Assembly: GCA_951213105.1 (NCBI GenBank)
Contig: OX578140.1
Location: 28,179,862 to 28,243,861, forward strand
From: Amaurobius ferox
Lineage: Eukaryota > Arthropoda > Arachnida > Araneae > Amaurobiidae
Length of the DNA: 64,000 nt
Direction: 5' to 3'
Shown: piece by piece, positions 11,561 to 21,894 of the stretch
Numbering within the stretch: position 1 is the stretch's first letter
Layout of the letters: each line of letters opens with the position of its first letter
Notes under the pieces: model-generated
The model's input: only the letters and a program-made list of their open reading frames with translations
What the model was told of the DNA's origin: nothing
Databases searched by the model: none
Translations under genes and position numbers: made by a program

Positions 11561-12700
11561 GGAGACAATATCTAACAAAAGAATGTAGCGATTCTAAAGA
11601 AATTTGCTACAAAAATTACAAACCATAAATACTGGAAGGATTGTTTTTAAACGCAAGCGAAAGTTTAGAACCCCCTTAAATTTTCGAGTGAAATTTTTAA
11701 AAAATCATTAAAAAAACAAACTTTTAATAAATTTACGGAAATAGAAATTTCTTATGTAATTTTTCCTTAGAAATCGATTCACATAACTCTAGGATGAAAA
11801 GTTCTTGGGACATTGCACATTTTTCAAATAAACGTATCAAAAAATCACATAAAAATATATTAACTATTGGGAAATATGTTCACTTCTCATATATAATATC
11901 ATGCGATAAATTTGGTGACATCGTTTTCGTGGATCTAGCTCGTTTTATTCATGAGAATATATACTTTGGGTATTACTGTGTATTTGAACGTCAATATTCC
12001 TCTGCTATAAGAATAACTTATTTCTCCATCCATAACGCTTGGCGAGATTTTGGTGACAAATTTGGCGGAATGTCGCCAACGTGGGTACTGTTTTAAATGC
12101 TGCCAAATTAATGAAAATGTCACCAAATTGATAAAAATGACGCTAAATCAATAATAATGACGACTTATTGGCAAAAATCCAATATGAGTATCTACTAAGA
12201 ATATGAGTACCTACTAAAAGAATAACGTATTTTTCCATCCGTAATGTTTGGCAAAACTTTGCTGACGAATTTGTCGGAATATCCCCAACTTGCTGGCATT
12301 TTAAATCTTGTCAAATTGACGAAAATGTCACCCAATTCATAAAAATTCGCTAAATTGATGAAACCGATCTAATTTATTGAAATGATGACTAACCGTTACG
12401 TTATGGCTCCAAGAATACCCTTTTTTAACTCCAGAACGGCAAAATAACTGAAAATTCCACCCCTGTAAATAAATACCTTCAAGAAACTTGTCTTTTATTC
12501 GTAACTAAATTCCCCCATCTCGTTGGTTTCCCCTTCTGTCAGGAGAAACTTGGAGCAAGGGCTGCAAGCTGATACAATAGACGTCCCCCTACTTTGCCAG
12601 AATAATGGGGGTGAACAAGACTGGTACAGCAGTTGAACCAGCGCCGCTCTAGGAGAAGAGATTTTCAATGGTACAACTGTTGTACCGACGTAGTTAAAAG
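11355..12700 (+). mobile_element. Family H, copy C, left part (split by element 1)
   Basis: Starts with an ACTTTACTTATGTACATAGT hairpin variant, has the TG tract at 11488-11560 and the usual core. The palindromic GGCGAGATTTT/20-bp-repeat module occurs once at about 12040-12180 and a second, diverged time at about 12235-12400. The copy resumes after the LTR element at 22804 and ends near 23493. From 12481 to 12700 the sequence is not clearly family H; it may be an older insertion. Confidence 0.7.
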
Positions 12701-12705
12701 GTTTA

Positions 12706-13616
12706 TGTAACACAATATTTGTATTACATGTTACACCCCAATTACGGATGCCAACCTAGCCATTTTCCAATTCCAATTGCGGATGCCAACCTAGCTAATG
12801 AGCTATTTAAATGCTGCGGAGGGAGCCAATGGCAATACAAACATAAATAAGCAGCGCATCCCCTTCTTCACTTCAACGAATCAACAACGACACTACAATG
12901 TGAAAAGAAAAAGGTTTGAGAGAATGTTCTAGAACTTTCCACAGATGCAATTTCGACAGCGTCCTAGACGCACCTGAAGTTTTGTGAGTCGATTTAAAAC
13001 TTTCGAACGAGTCAGCATCATGTTTTCTTGGGTTTGTGAAAAGTGTCTATAGAATGTGAGCAACAAAATGGTAGCGAGTGCAGTCAGATGTGTAACGGTT
13101 TTCCTACATCATTGAAATAGCATGAATATGCACGTAACACAAAGAGCAAAGGTAACCAACTTTCAATTGTCACTATTAGCACGGAAGGCACACCTTTAAC
13201 AATTATTAAATTAATTGACTACCAGTTCGTATGAGTAGACCATATGAACGAGTTCGTAATATTGAACTATAAGAACTATTCTTTATCGATTGTTTAAAGG
13301 AAACTGTTTTTAAGAAATTTACGTCAAAGTTATTATGTGTGTAAATAAATATATATATATTAATGTAATATTGTTAGTATTATGTGTCTTTTAATAATTG
13401 ATTTAATTATAGCTTAGCTACTCCAGATACAATAGATATCTATTAAGTAAAATATTAAAATAAATTGAGCAATTAAGCATGTGTATTTCTTTATGTTTTG
13501 TGTGTTCGTTTTCCGAGCTTGAGAACCGGGAGCTTACATGCTCCACCCTTAGTGGCGGCATCATAGGTAGGTCCTATACAGGTAAATTTTGATAAGGACA
13601 ATTTTACCTTATGACA
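12706..13616 (+). repeat. 5' LTR of element 1
   Basis: 911 bp, TG...CA. Differences from the 3' LTR by eye: one T/C change near 13125, a 2-bp indel and a change in the TA run near 13350, and one base near the 3' end (GGTAAATTTT versus GGTAATTTTT). The 3' end carries a possible hairpin, GGTAAATTTTG...CAATTTTACC. Confidence 0.95.
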
Positions 13617-13633
13617 TGATGTCGCCGCACGAA

Positions 13634-13643
13634 TTGGTGCCGT
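13634..13643 (+). promoter_or_regulatory. Possible tRNA primer-binding site of element 1
   Basis: TTGGTGCCGT; its TGG begins 18 bases inside the 5' LTR end. The same ten bases lie 21 bases inside the LTR of the unrelated-looking element at 50538 (52282-52291). TGGTGCCG would pair with a tRNA ending CGGCACCA. The offset from the LTR is larger than usual; I could not name the tRNA. Confidence 0.5.
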
Positions 13644-13699
13644 ATGTGGTCAAGCTCGGAGAGAATTAATTTTCATAAGAGAAAGTAAAATATATAAGT

Positions 13700-13865
13700 A
13701 AAAGGCAAAATTAAATTTAATAATAAGTTTGAATATAATATTGAATTTAATAATGAGTTTGAAGATAATATTAAATTTAATAATGAGTTGAATATAAAAG
13801 TGAATTTAATAATAAGTGGAATGTAATATTGAATTTAACAATGAATTTAATAATGAGATATAACT
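13700..13865 (+). repeat. AT-rich ~30-bp tandem repeats in the leader of element 1
   Basis: About five degenerate units built on GAATTTAATAATGAGTTTGA followed by ATATAATATT. They lie between the primer-binding motif and gag. Confidence 0.65.
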
Positions 13866-13991
13866 CAGTAGAACGATAAGAATATGCATGAAAATGATAA
13901 TTTTAATATGTATTATATTAATGTGTATATATGTATGTATTAGCATAAATATTTAATATAGAGTCAGAATTGTATAACAGTGTATTAAATC

Positions 13992-15122
13992 ATGGCGCCG
14001 AATAAAACTAGGCAAATAAGTAAAAGATCGAGGCAAGATGCTCCAATTATCGATAATATACAGCAGGAGGTACATATAAATAACAGAGTAACAGATAGTT
14101 CGGCAAATAACGCGATCCAGATACAGATGCCCGCAAATCAAGCGCAGCAAAATACATCGTTGCCAATTATGCAGATGTTGCCATCATTTGATGGACAAAA
14201 GGAAAATAATGTCAATTTCTTTATCATACAATTTAAGGAAATAGCGGAGTTAACATCATGGTCCGAACAAGAGAAAATTATAATTGTCAAATCAAGATTA
14301 AAGGGAAAGGCTCAACAATTTCTAGCAGAAAATATTGCCCTGCAAAAGGAAAAATCATATGAAAAATTAATGGAGTTATTAAAAAACAAATTTGAAAGGA
14401 AACAAACATTAGTGCAAAAACACAACAATTTTAACAATCTGAAACATTTACCAAATATGACAATTAAGGAGCTTGCACAAGAAATCGAAAACCAGGCGAT
14501 AATTTTTCTAGAAGTAGATGAAACAATGGACGCAAATGTAAAAAAAATTACAGAGAAAATTAAACTTACTAAATTTTTGCAAATAGTTCGAGAAGATTTA
14601 AGAACAGAAATAAAAAAAAATGATCCGAAAACTTTTGAGGAAGCAGTGAGAATAGCTGAAGTAATAGAATCCGCATTGGAGGAACAAAATGATTGTGTAA
14701 ATAGTATTGATGTAGAAAATAAAATAAGTGAGAATCTGGAAATAAATCATGTAAAAACGGAAAATACTGCAGAAAACCCGCCACAGAAATTCTGTATAGC
14801 GTGTGGTCGTAACAATCACTGGATGTCCGAATGCTATATGCTTCATAAAGTACAAGACAATTTAAAAAGGGCGATGACAAATGGAAATAACATTCAGGAA
14901 ACTACCAATTTTCAACAAAGACCCACTATTCAAAATAATTATGCACACTATAGTAGGGCGAATTTCAGAAGAGGTAATTTCATAAATAACCGGGGAATAC
15001 GGCGGCGTGCAGGAAATAACAACAGACAATTTCAAAGTAATAACAGAAGATCATATCAGAATAATGGACCACATTATGAAAGCAATCATAGGCAATATCA
15101 GAATAATGAATATTTAAACTAA
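13992..15122 (+). CDS. gag: Gag-like nucleocapsid/capsid protein of element 1
   Basis: 376 residues. ATG in a good context (ATCATGG) at 13992. The middle (residues about 60-240) is the helical, charged Gag capsid type of Ty3/gypsy elements, with the pattern LPSFDG near residue 63 and a Trp-rich stretch after it. One zinc knuckle of CCHC type follows: C268, C271, H276, C281. The C-terminal 90 residues are rich in Asn, Gln and Arg, as expected for RNA binding. Gag would assemble the cytoplasmic particle and package the element RNA. The stop at 15120 directly follows the slippery heptamer TTTAAAC, so a share of ribosomes should continue into pol in the -1 frame. The frame looks intact. Confidence 0.92.
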   Translation: MAPNKTRQISKRSRQDAPIIDNIQQEVHINNRVTDSSANNAIQIQMPANQAQQNTSLPIMQMLPSFDGQKENNVNFFIIQFKEIAELTSWSEQEKIIIVKSRLKGKAQQFLAENIALQKEKSYEKLMELLKNKFERKQTLVQKHNNFNNLKHLPNMTIKELAQEIENQAIIFLEVDETMDANVKKITEKIKLTKFLQIVREDLRTEIKKNDPKTFEEAVRIAEVIESALEEQNDCVNSIDVENKISENLEINHVKTENTAENPPQKFCIACGRNNHWMSECYMLHKVQDNLKRAMTNGNNIQETTNFQQRPTIQNNYAHYSRANFRRGNFINNRGIRRRAGNNNRQFQSNNRRSYQNNGPHYESNHRQYQNNEYLN

Positions 15123-15188
15123 GAAAGGGACCTCGAAATAAAAGACATATAGAAAGTTATAAGGCATCAAATAAGGATTCGAGATCCC
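15113..15188 (+). promoter_or_regulatory. -1 ribosomal frameshift signal between gag and pol
   Basis: Slippery heptamer T TTA AAC at 15113-15119 in the gag frame, a 7-base spacer (15120-15126, containing the gag stop) and an 11-bp stem with one mismatch: GGGACCTCGAA (15127-15137) with TTCGAGATCCC (15178-15188), loop about 40 bases. After slipping, the pol frame is open from 15113 without a stop. All three parts are where established -1 frameshift signals have them. Confidence 0.85.
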
Positions 15189-18100
15189 ATAAAATTGCAA
15201 GCAAAATTAATAAGGATGCACAAAATTTAAATGAACATTTACTGAATTCAACATATGGACAGAGTGACGCATTGCCAATGATTAACATAAATTTAGAGAA
15301 CATAAAAACAGTGGCTCTCATAGATAGTGGCGCAAGTGTCAGTTTATTATCAGATAGAATTTTTCAAAAAATCAAAAATAAAATTAAAATTAACTATGTA
15401 TCTAGACAAGTAAAAATACAGACTATGACCAAAGAAAACATTCAATTTTCAAAATGCATAAGCTTCAGCTTTAAAATTGAAAACAAAAGATGCAAAAATT
15501 CATTTTTTATAACTAAACAATTAAACAACACCCCTTATGAAATAATTTTAGGATTTGACTTTCTCAAAAATCATCATGCCATAATTGACACAAATAAATT
15601 AATATTAAAGTTTGTCAAAGAATCCATATCTATACCATTTCAAGACAAAAATCAGAAAAAAGCACAGCAACCAGAAAATAATAATACAAGAGTTGAACAT
15701 ATTCAATGCTTAAATGCAAGCTTAGCGCATAAAATTAAATTACTCCCTCAAGAAACAAAATCAATAAAATTAAAATTAAGCGAAAATTATTTTGAAGATA
15801 AGGATGTATTGTTAAATATTACAAACTCAATGAAAGATTTACATACTCAAAATTCTATACATTATGTAAATAATAGAAAATATATTTCTACTATAATAAC
15901 AAATAAAACAGAAGAAGAGATTCATCTAAATAAAAATATGACATTTGGTACTGTAACACCGCAGTTTGAAATTTGTGAAGAGAAACATGATACTGATAAA
16001 ATTTTACAGATTAACAATATCGAAAGCTTAAATGATCCACAAAAAATGGACATTTCAGCGTTACGAAAAGCGGAATTAACACCGCAAGATTTTAAACTAG
16101 ATCACTTACAAGAAAATGAAAAACATATATTGCTAAAATTACTGTTACAAAATTATGATGTATTTGCGAAATCATACAAAACGCTGGGAATGACAGAAGA
16201 AATAGTACCGGAATTTAATTTACTACACCAATACCCAATTCAGTGTAAACCTTATCCCTTGCCAAAAATGTTAAAACCTGTACTAGAAGGTGAAATCAAA
16301 CAATTGTGTGAAGCTGGAATTATAGAAAAATCTACAAGTAATTATGCGTTCCCATGCTTATTGATAAAGAAGAAAGCCAGTATTAATAGTAATGATGCCA
16401 ATAAAGAACAAAAATATCGTTTAGCCGTAGATTACAGGCTACTTAATCAAATTACTGAATTACTGCCCGTAAATATTGGTAAAATCAGCGACATTCTGCA
16501 CAACATCGCAGGCCACAAATTGTACACGGTGATAGACTTAAAGTCCGCGTTTTTTCAAATTAAAATCAAACTGGAGGATAGTTTCCGATTAAATATCATA
16601 ACAAATAATGGCTCGTATGGACCTAATAGATTACCTTTTGGGGCAAAAAACTCATCAGCATATTTCTCATTACTAATGATGAAATGCTTAGGAGATTTAA
16701 AAGATCAGAAAATTGAATTTTATTTAGATGATATTGTAATTGCCGCAAATTCATTCGAGAAAATGTTGGAGAAATTAAAAACGGTATTTTCGAGATTAGG
16801 TAAATTTGGTTTAACCATTGACCCTTCAAAATTACAAATGTGTAAAGAGAACATTAAATTTCTAGGATTTAAGATAAGTAAGGAAGGCATAACACCTTCA
16901 GATGATAATGTACAAAAAATAACGAATTTCCCTGTGCCAACGACAGTAAAAAAAGTAAAATCATTTTTAGGTTTATGTAATTATTTTAGGCAGATCATAC
17001 CAGATTTTTCTGAACTATGCAATCCTTTAATTGAGTTAACAAAGAAAGATAAAAAATTTATATGGACGGAGAAATGCGAAGAAGCGTTTGTAACATTGCA
17101 AAACGCGATTTTATCGAAACCGGTAGTCAAGGCAGCTGATATGTCAAAGCCGTTCTTTTTGTCGACTGATTGTTCAAAAGTAGCCGCGTCAGGAATTTTA
17201 CTTCAATCAGTGAATGGAAATTTTCATCCTATCGAGTATTATAGCAGGAAACTTTCAGACAGTGAAAAGAAATATCCAAGCATGAAGCTAGAATTGTTAG
17301 CAATTCACGACGCTATAATACATTTCAAAGATTTTTTATATGGTACGCATTTTACGGTATTTACTGATTCTAAAGCTTTAACTCACTACATACACTTAGA
17401 AAATCAAAATTCTGATTTAATCGCAAGATGGTTATTAAAGTTACAACAATATTCTTTCGATATAAAATACATTAAAGGACAAGATAATCCCAGTGATTTT
17501 ATGTCGCGACAAATTTTTTCTGAACAAACTAAGAATAAATTAATAAATAACATTATTGCTAATGACAGCGCGATAACGATAGCCAAAATTTTAGAAGAGC
17601 AAGCAAAAGATAGAGAGATAAAGAAAATTATTAACGGACTGAATGCAAAATCTAAGCAGCCAAAATATGTAAATAAATACTATAGAGATGTAAATACAGG
17701 ATTAATTATGATAAAGACTGCTAGAAATATCAGAAATCCTATGCAAAAGGACAGAATTCTAATACCTCACAGTCTAAAATTCGCAGTTATTGAGTTAGCT
17801 CATACACCGCATTTTGGAGTAGAAAAAACATATCAAATTCTGAATAGAAAGTATTACTGGAAAGGGGCATACAGTGATGTAAAAAATTTTTGCGCATCAT
17901 GTGATGCATGTTTATGTTACAAAAATAAGGCTATAAGACCAATGGCATTACAACGTGTCCCACGTCCATGTAAACAAAATCACACGGTGGCATTAGATAT
18001 TGTAGGGAAGCTACCGAGAAGTAACGGACAGCACGAGTACATCATAACGATGATAGACCATTACTCGAGATTCCTGGAGGCAGTACCCGTGAGAAATATT

Positions 18101-18625
18101 ACAACGGCGAGTGTATTACAGGTCCTAACGAATTGGATTTCACAAAATGGCGTTCCTATGTGGTTGTTATTAGATAACGTAAGGCAACTGAAAAGCGAGG
18201 AATTTAAAAAATTCACAGAGCAACATGGTATAAAAATAAAATATACGTCTATTTACAAACCTAGCTCAAATGCAATTTTAGAAAGAAGCCACTTGGGAAT
18301 AAAAAATTCTTTGGCAGCAATGGCTGACCAAACTTTTAATTGGCACAAAGTCTTGCCATATGTAAAATTATTTCATAATGCAACACCCAGCGCAAATATA
18401 GACCACAGTCCCGCTATTTTGTTTCTTACCAGAGATTTGAAATTACCCGGAGAAAATAATCTGGAAATAGCGGACCCTGATGACAGTCCGAATTTAACTG
18501 AAACTGAATATGATAATGACGTCAGTGAAGCACTTACTTTAGCGGAAAAAATTAATAGATATACAAAACGAAAACAAATTCAAGCCCAAAGTCGCCAAGA
18601 AAGAATTTTTAAAAGAGTTAGATAG
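15119..18625 (+). CDS. pol: Pol polyprotein of element 1 (protease, RT, RNase H, integrase), C-terminally truncated
   Basis: Reached by -1 frameshifting; first pol-only codon at 15119, 1168 codons to TAG at 18623. Residues below are counted from the TTG codon at 15272. Aspartic protease: D18-S-G with a later ILGFDFL. Reverse transcriptase: D422 in VIDLKSAF, LPFGAKNSS, and Y484-L-D-D. RNase H: D633, E674, D699, D742. Integrase: His/Cys zinc-binding head (HTPHFG...CASCDAC) and catalytic D909, D968, E1004 with exact D-x35-E spacing. The sequence round D968 (LLLDNVRQL) departs from the usual DNG-x-F. The TAG interrupts what should be the integrase C-terminal module, which continues downstream in the same frame. 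Synthesises and integrates element cDNA. Confidence 0.93.
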   Translation, partial: LRKGPRNKRHIESYKASNKDSRSHKIASKINKDAQNLNEHLLNSTYGQSDALPMININLENIKTVALIDSGASVSLLSDRIFQKIKNKIKINYVSRQVKIQTMTKENIQFSKCISFSFKIENKRCKNSFFITKQLNNTPYEIILGFDFLKNHHAIIDTNKLILKFVKESISIPFQDKNQKKAQQPENNNTRVEHIQCLNASLAHKIKLLPQETKSIKLKLSENYFEDKDVLLNITNSMKDLHTQNSIHYVNNRKYISTIITNKTEEEIHLNKNMTFGTVTPQFEICEEKHDTDKILQINNIESLNDPQKMDISALRKAELTPQDFKLDHLQENEKHILLKLLLQNYDVFAKSYKTLGMTEEIVPEFNLLHQYPIQCKPYPLPKMLKPVLEGEIKQLCEAGIIEKSTSNYAFPCLLIKKKASINSNDANKEQKYRLAVDYRLLNQITELLPVNIGKISDILHNIAGHKLYTVIDLKSAFFQIKIKLEDSFRLNIITNNGSYGPNRLPFGAKNSSAYFSLLMMKCLGDLKDQKIEFYLDDIVIAANSFEKMLEKLKTVFSRLGKFGLTIDPSKLQMCKENIKFLGFKISKEGITPSDDNVQKITNFPVPTTVKKVKSFLGLCNYFRQIIPDFSELCNPLIELTKKDKKFIWTEKCEEAFVTLQNAILSKPVVKAADMSKPFFLSTDCSKVAASGILLQSVNGNFHPIEYYSRKLSDSEKKYPSMKLELLAIHDAIIHFKDFLYGTHFTVFTDSKALTHYIHLENQNSDLIARWLLKLQQYSFDIKYIKGQDNPSDFMSRQIFSEQTKNKLINNIIANDSAITIAKILEEQAKDREIKKIINGLNAKSKQPKYVNKYYRDVNTGLIMIKTARNIRNPMQKDRILIPHSLKFAVIELAHTPHFGVEKTYQILNRKYYWKGAYSDVKNFCASCDACLCYKNKAIRPMALQRVPRPCKQNHTVALDIVGKLPRSNGQHEYIITMIDHYSRFLEAVPVRNITTASVLQVLTNWISQNGVPMWLLLDNVRQLKSEEFKKFTEQHGIKIKYTSIYKPSSNAILERSHLGIKNSLAAMADQTFNWHKVLPYVKLFHNATPSANIDHSPAILFLTRDLKLPGENNLEIADPDDSPNLTETEYDNDVSEALTLAEKINRYTKRKQIQAQSRQERIFKRVR

Positions 18626-18956
18626 CAGAAATTATTAAAAGGACAAATTGTGTACTTAAAAAACCTGAGACCCACCACAGCATTACAAAAAAAAATTTCA
18701 AGGGCCATATCGCATCGTAAAGGTGATCCGTAACAATAATTACGCTATCACACCTATGAACGATCCAAATAAAAAATGGATAGTTGTTCACGCGAATAAA
18801 TTATATAAAGCAGAGCCGCGTAAAAAGTATTTACAAAGTAAACAAACACGGCGAACTGTTGACAGAAGTCAATCGCATGTAAACAAAGAATATAACGCCA
18901 ATAATCCAAATGATGGGAGTACTAGACGTTATAATCTAAGGACACGCAAAAAATAG
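18626..18956 (+). pseudogene. pol: Detached integrase C-terminal region of element 1
   Basis: The pol frame goes on after TAG 18623-18625 with residues typical of the GPY/F-type integrase tail (GQIVYLKNLRP), then loses frame at a run of nine A's (18687-18695). The downstream frame resumes with GPYRIVKV and ends at 18954 after a basic tail RRYNLRTRKK. The pattern fits one extra A in the run. So the integrase C-terminus carries two separate breaks, one nonsense and one +1 shift. Since the LTRs are almost identical, these are recent mutations or, less likely, sequencing errors. Confidence 0.8.
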
Positions 18957-19096
18957 TATTCGAAAGCAAAATAATATATAATGATAAAAATTTAATATGA
19001 AAATTTTATGTGCGAAAACGCAAAATATGTTATATTAGTGTAACGGTAATGAAGGCATTAAATGTATAATTTTAAAAAAATTAATAATGAAATAAA

Positions 19097-19255
19097 GGTA
19101 GTTTTGTAAAATAAATATGAGGATAATATTTTTTATAAAACAAATATGAGGATAATATATTTTGTAAAATAAATATGAGAATAACATATTTGTAAAATTA
19201 ATATGAGGATAATTTTTTTTGTAAATATGAGGATTTTGTAAATATGAGGATAAAA
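19097..19255 (+). repeat. AT-rich tandem repeats in the 3' region of element 1
   Basis: Five or six degenerate ~30-bp units built on TTTTGTAAAATAAATATGAG followed by GATAATAT. Confidence 0.7.
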
Positions 19256-21449
19256 TAAAAATATAGGTAATAAATAAACATTTATGTATGGATACATTTT
19301 ATGAATAGAGCAATAAATATCAGAAAAAATATGTAGAAGTGATAAATAATACATACAATACCCCTCAATGTTCTAAAATAAAATAAACTAAGGTGTTAGA
19401 AGAAAAAAAGGAGAGAGATAATTAAATTTCACTTACTTGCAATTTGTCTTGCTTGAAAACGAAAGGTGGTAACAGTCAGTAGTGGGAATCAAAAATACAA
19501 GTCTTCCAATGATAGATGCTTAAGAGCAAGGTAGACATTCCAATGATAAAGATGTGTGGGATGGAATTCTTCACGATATTTTTTTTTTCCTTTTCTTGTG
19601 CGGGTCTTGAAAAAATAGTATAACATAATTAATAAAATGCAAAATAAAGTCATGGAACATGGTAAAAGCAAGTACAGGATATTCAAAATCATAAAATTAT
19701 TAATTAATAGTTTATAAAAAGCTGACAGAATAAAAGCAAAATCATAAATAAATAAATAAATAAATGTGTGAAGTCAAAATAAACACTCACAGCTGATGTA
19801 AATAATAATTAGTAAATTAATAAATATATATTGCATAAATAGTGTATACAGACCTTTTACGAAAACACGCAATCTAAAAAACAAAATAAAAGTTAATTAC
19901 ATATATGGATTAATAAAACTTGAATGAGTAGGATTAATTTCCCAGCCTTCACAGTCAGCGTAACAGCTCCATATATGGCCATTGTACGGCGAAAGCTAGT
20001 CACCTTCAAAATAAATAGCCAGGCTAAAAATAAACATCGGAGAAAATCTCCCCTGCATAGTACGAGAATAATACAAAAAAAGTTCTATGGTAAGCATACA
20101 ATCAATGTATCAAAATTTAAAATTATAATTGCAGGCAATTATAGTTAGTTAAAAATACCGGCCGGTATATAAAAATAAAATACATTTAGGAAAATGCAGA
20201 AATTGTATGTAAATGATAAATGATTGAGTATTAGTAAGAAATTAATGCATTAATTAAGCATCACTGGAAATAAAAAGAAATAACAGATAAAATTAAATAT
20301 GAAAGAAGTATATTTAAATAAATAAATATGTAAATTTATGCTGAAATGGGAACATAAAGTCAGTTATATCAGTAACATAACAAAAGCATGGTATATTCAT
20401 AATACTACACATAAAATAATATATCACGCGTTGTTGCAACATGGGATAAATAAATCCAATGAATTAAGAGTACATGAAAGTAAAATCATAATTAGTCATC
20501 ATTCAGATCTGTGTTAAGGTCATAAGATAAAGAATATATATAGATATATATATCAAATTAAATAGAATTATTAACAAGATAAGTAGAATAAATATAAGTA
20601 AGAATACAAAAAAAGAACTTGAAAGAAAAAGTGTAAATAAATTCCTTAAAAGATACAGCCAGAAAATCCCACGTCAATGTTAGCTCGTACATTCACCACC
20701 GGACAGTCTAAAAGCCCGCGCTTGAGAAGAGGTTACCGCCAAAGGTGCACGATAACGATTAAATCTTTAGCGATACATGCAAAGGCAGTTAAAATCCCTT
20801 TTACGTAAGTTTGCGCTCTGCAAACAATGAAGACACTCATTCAAGGCTCGCTGTGGGGGTCAACAGTTTCGCAGTTGTCATAGAAACGTGTTGAGAGGAA
20901 CAGAGGAAAGCTACGGGTCAAGAGAAATTTTTTCTTTTTTTCTTTTCTCCCCTTCCTCCCGCGCAGTTGTGTCACACGAAAGGGCAGTCGAAGAGGAAAT
21001 TTAAAGTGCGGATTGTGAGATGCACAGTAGTTTGGAGTAGCGAAATGAGTAGATATATTTGATATTTTAAAGGCCGAGATGTAATATGATATAAATATGG
21101 TGTTCAAAAGAGTCATGATTTATACACACAAAAATATATAACATGTTAATTATTGTAACAAATAAGAAATATATACAGCTAAATAATTGTCGAAAAATTA
21201 TTTACGTCTGTGAAAATGAGAAATCAAGGTAATGAATTGCGTATATTGTAATATAATGTTGTGAACTTGTATATAAATAGAAATGCAAATAACAATTATG
21301 ATATAGTCTTCATTTGAAGTGTACAATAGACTGTACTAAGCAACATAATGAAAATATAAATATTGAAGTACCGGAACTTGGAAAGTTAAGTCACAGGATG
21401 GTGACGCATTCTTCCGTGATACAAAAAATATATGATTATAAGATCAGTA

Positions 21450-21605
21450 ATGATAATTCCATGTGACAATAAGGTGTCTTCCGTGCTCATGATAATTCCA
21501 TGTGACAATAAGGTGTCTTCCGTGCTCATGATAATTCCATGTGACAATAAGGTGTCTTCCGTGCTCGTGATAATCCCATGTGACAATATAGTGTGCCTTC
21601 CGAAC
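21450..21605 (+). repeat. 39-bp tandem repeats, four copies, element 1
   Basis: Units start at 21450, 21489, 21528 and 21567. The first three are essentially identical (ATGATAATTCCATGTGACAA then TAAGGTGTCTTCCGTGCTC); the fourth is diverged. More distant echoes of TGTGACA and GTGTCTT occur to about 21780. Position just before the 3' LTR suggests a role in packaging, RNA stability or transcription, which is inference. Confidence 0.9.
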
Positions 21606-21880
21606 AGTAATAATTTCTTCATGTGCAGCAGTATATGTGTTACCAAGTACGATGGTGTATCTTCCGAACAGTGAATTCCTTCATTTTAGTGACATGTCGG
21701 TTGTAATGCACCGATATATGTATGTCAATGTTACAATATAGTGTGTCTTACATGCGGTGATCTGCATTTCTGTGACAGATATAGGTGCAGTGGATCAAAG
21801 CAACATTTCCACAGTGGCCGCAATGTGTACACATATGTATTCAGTGCAATGTTTACCGTGTGCTGAAATTTTCTCTCTGC

Positions 21881-21894
21881 AAGGGGGGATATCA
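21881..21894 (+). promoter_or_regulatory. Polypurine tract of element 1
   Basis: AAGGGGGGATATCA directly before the 3' LTR; the G run is the expected plus-strand primer. Confidence 0.75.

Larger units (their letters stand above)
18957..21880. other. Long noncoding 3' region of element 1
   Basis: 2.9 kb between pol and the polypurine tract with no env and no open frame of coding character. It holds AT-rich tandem repeats (19097-19255), a more mixed stretch near 20660-21020, and 39-bp repeats (21450-21605). The small frames at 19924-20148, 21432-21674 and 21757-21948 look like chance. Confidence 0.7.

Noticed and set aside
14569..14880. Minus-strand frames within gag
   Set aside because: Antisense shadows of an A-rich coding region.
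21450..21605. CRISPR array
   Set aside because: Units abut directly with no spacers, in a eukaryotic retrotransposon.
18957..21880. An env gene in element 1
   Set aside because: No frame above about 90 codons, no signal peptide, fusion region or transmembrane pattern.
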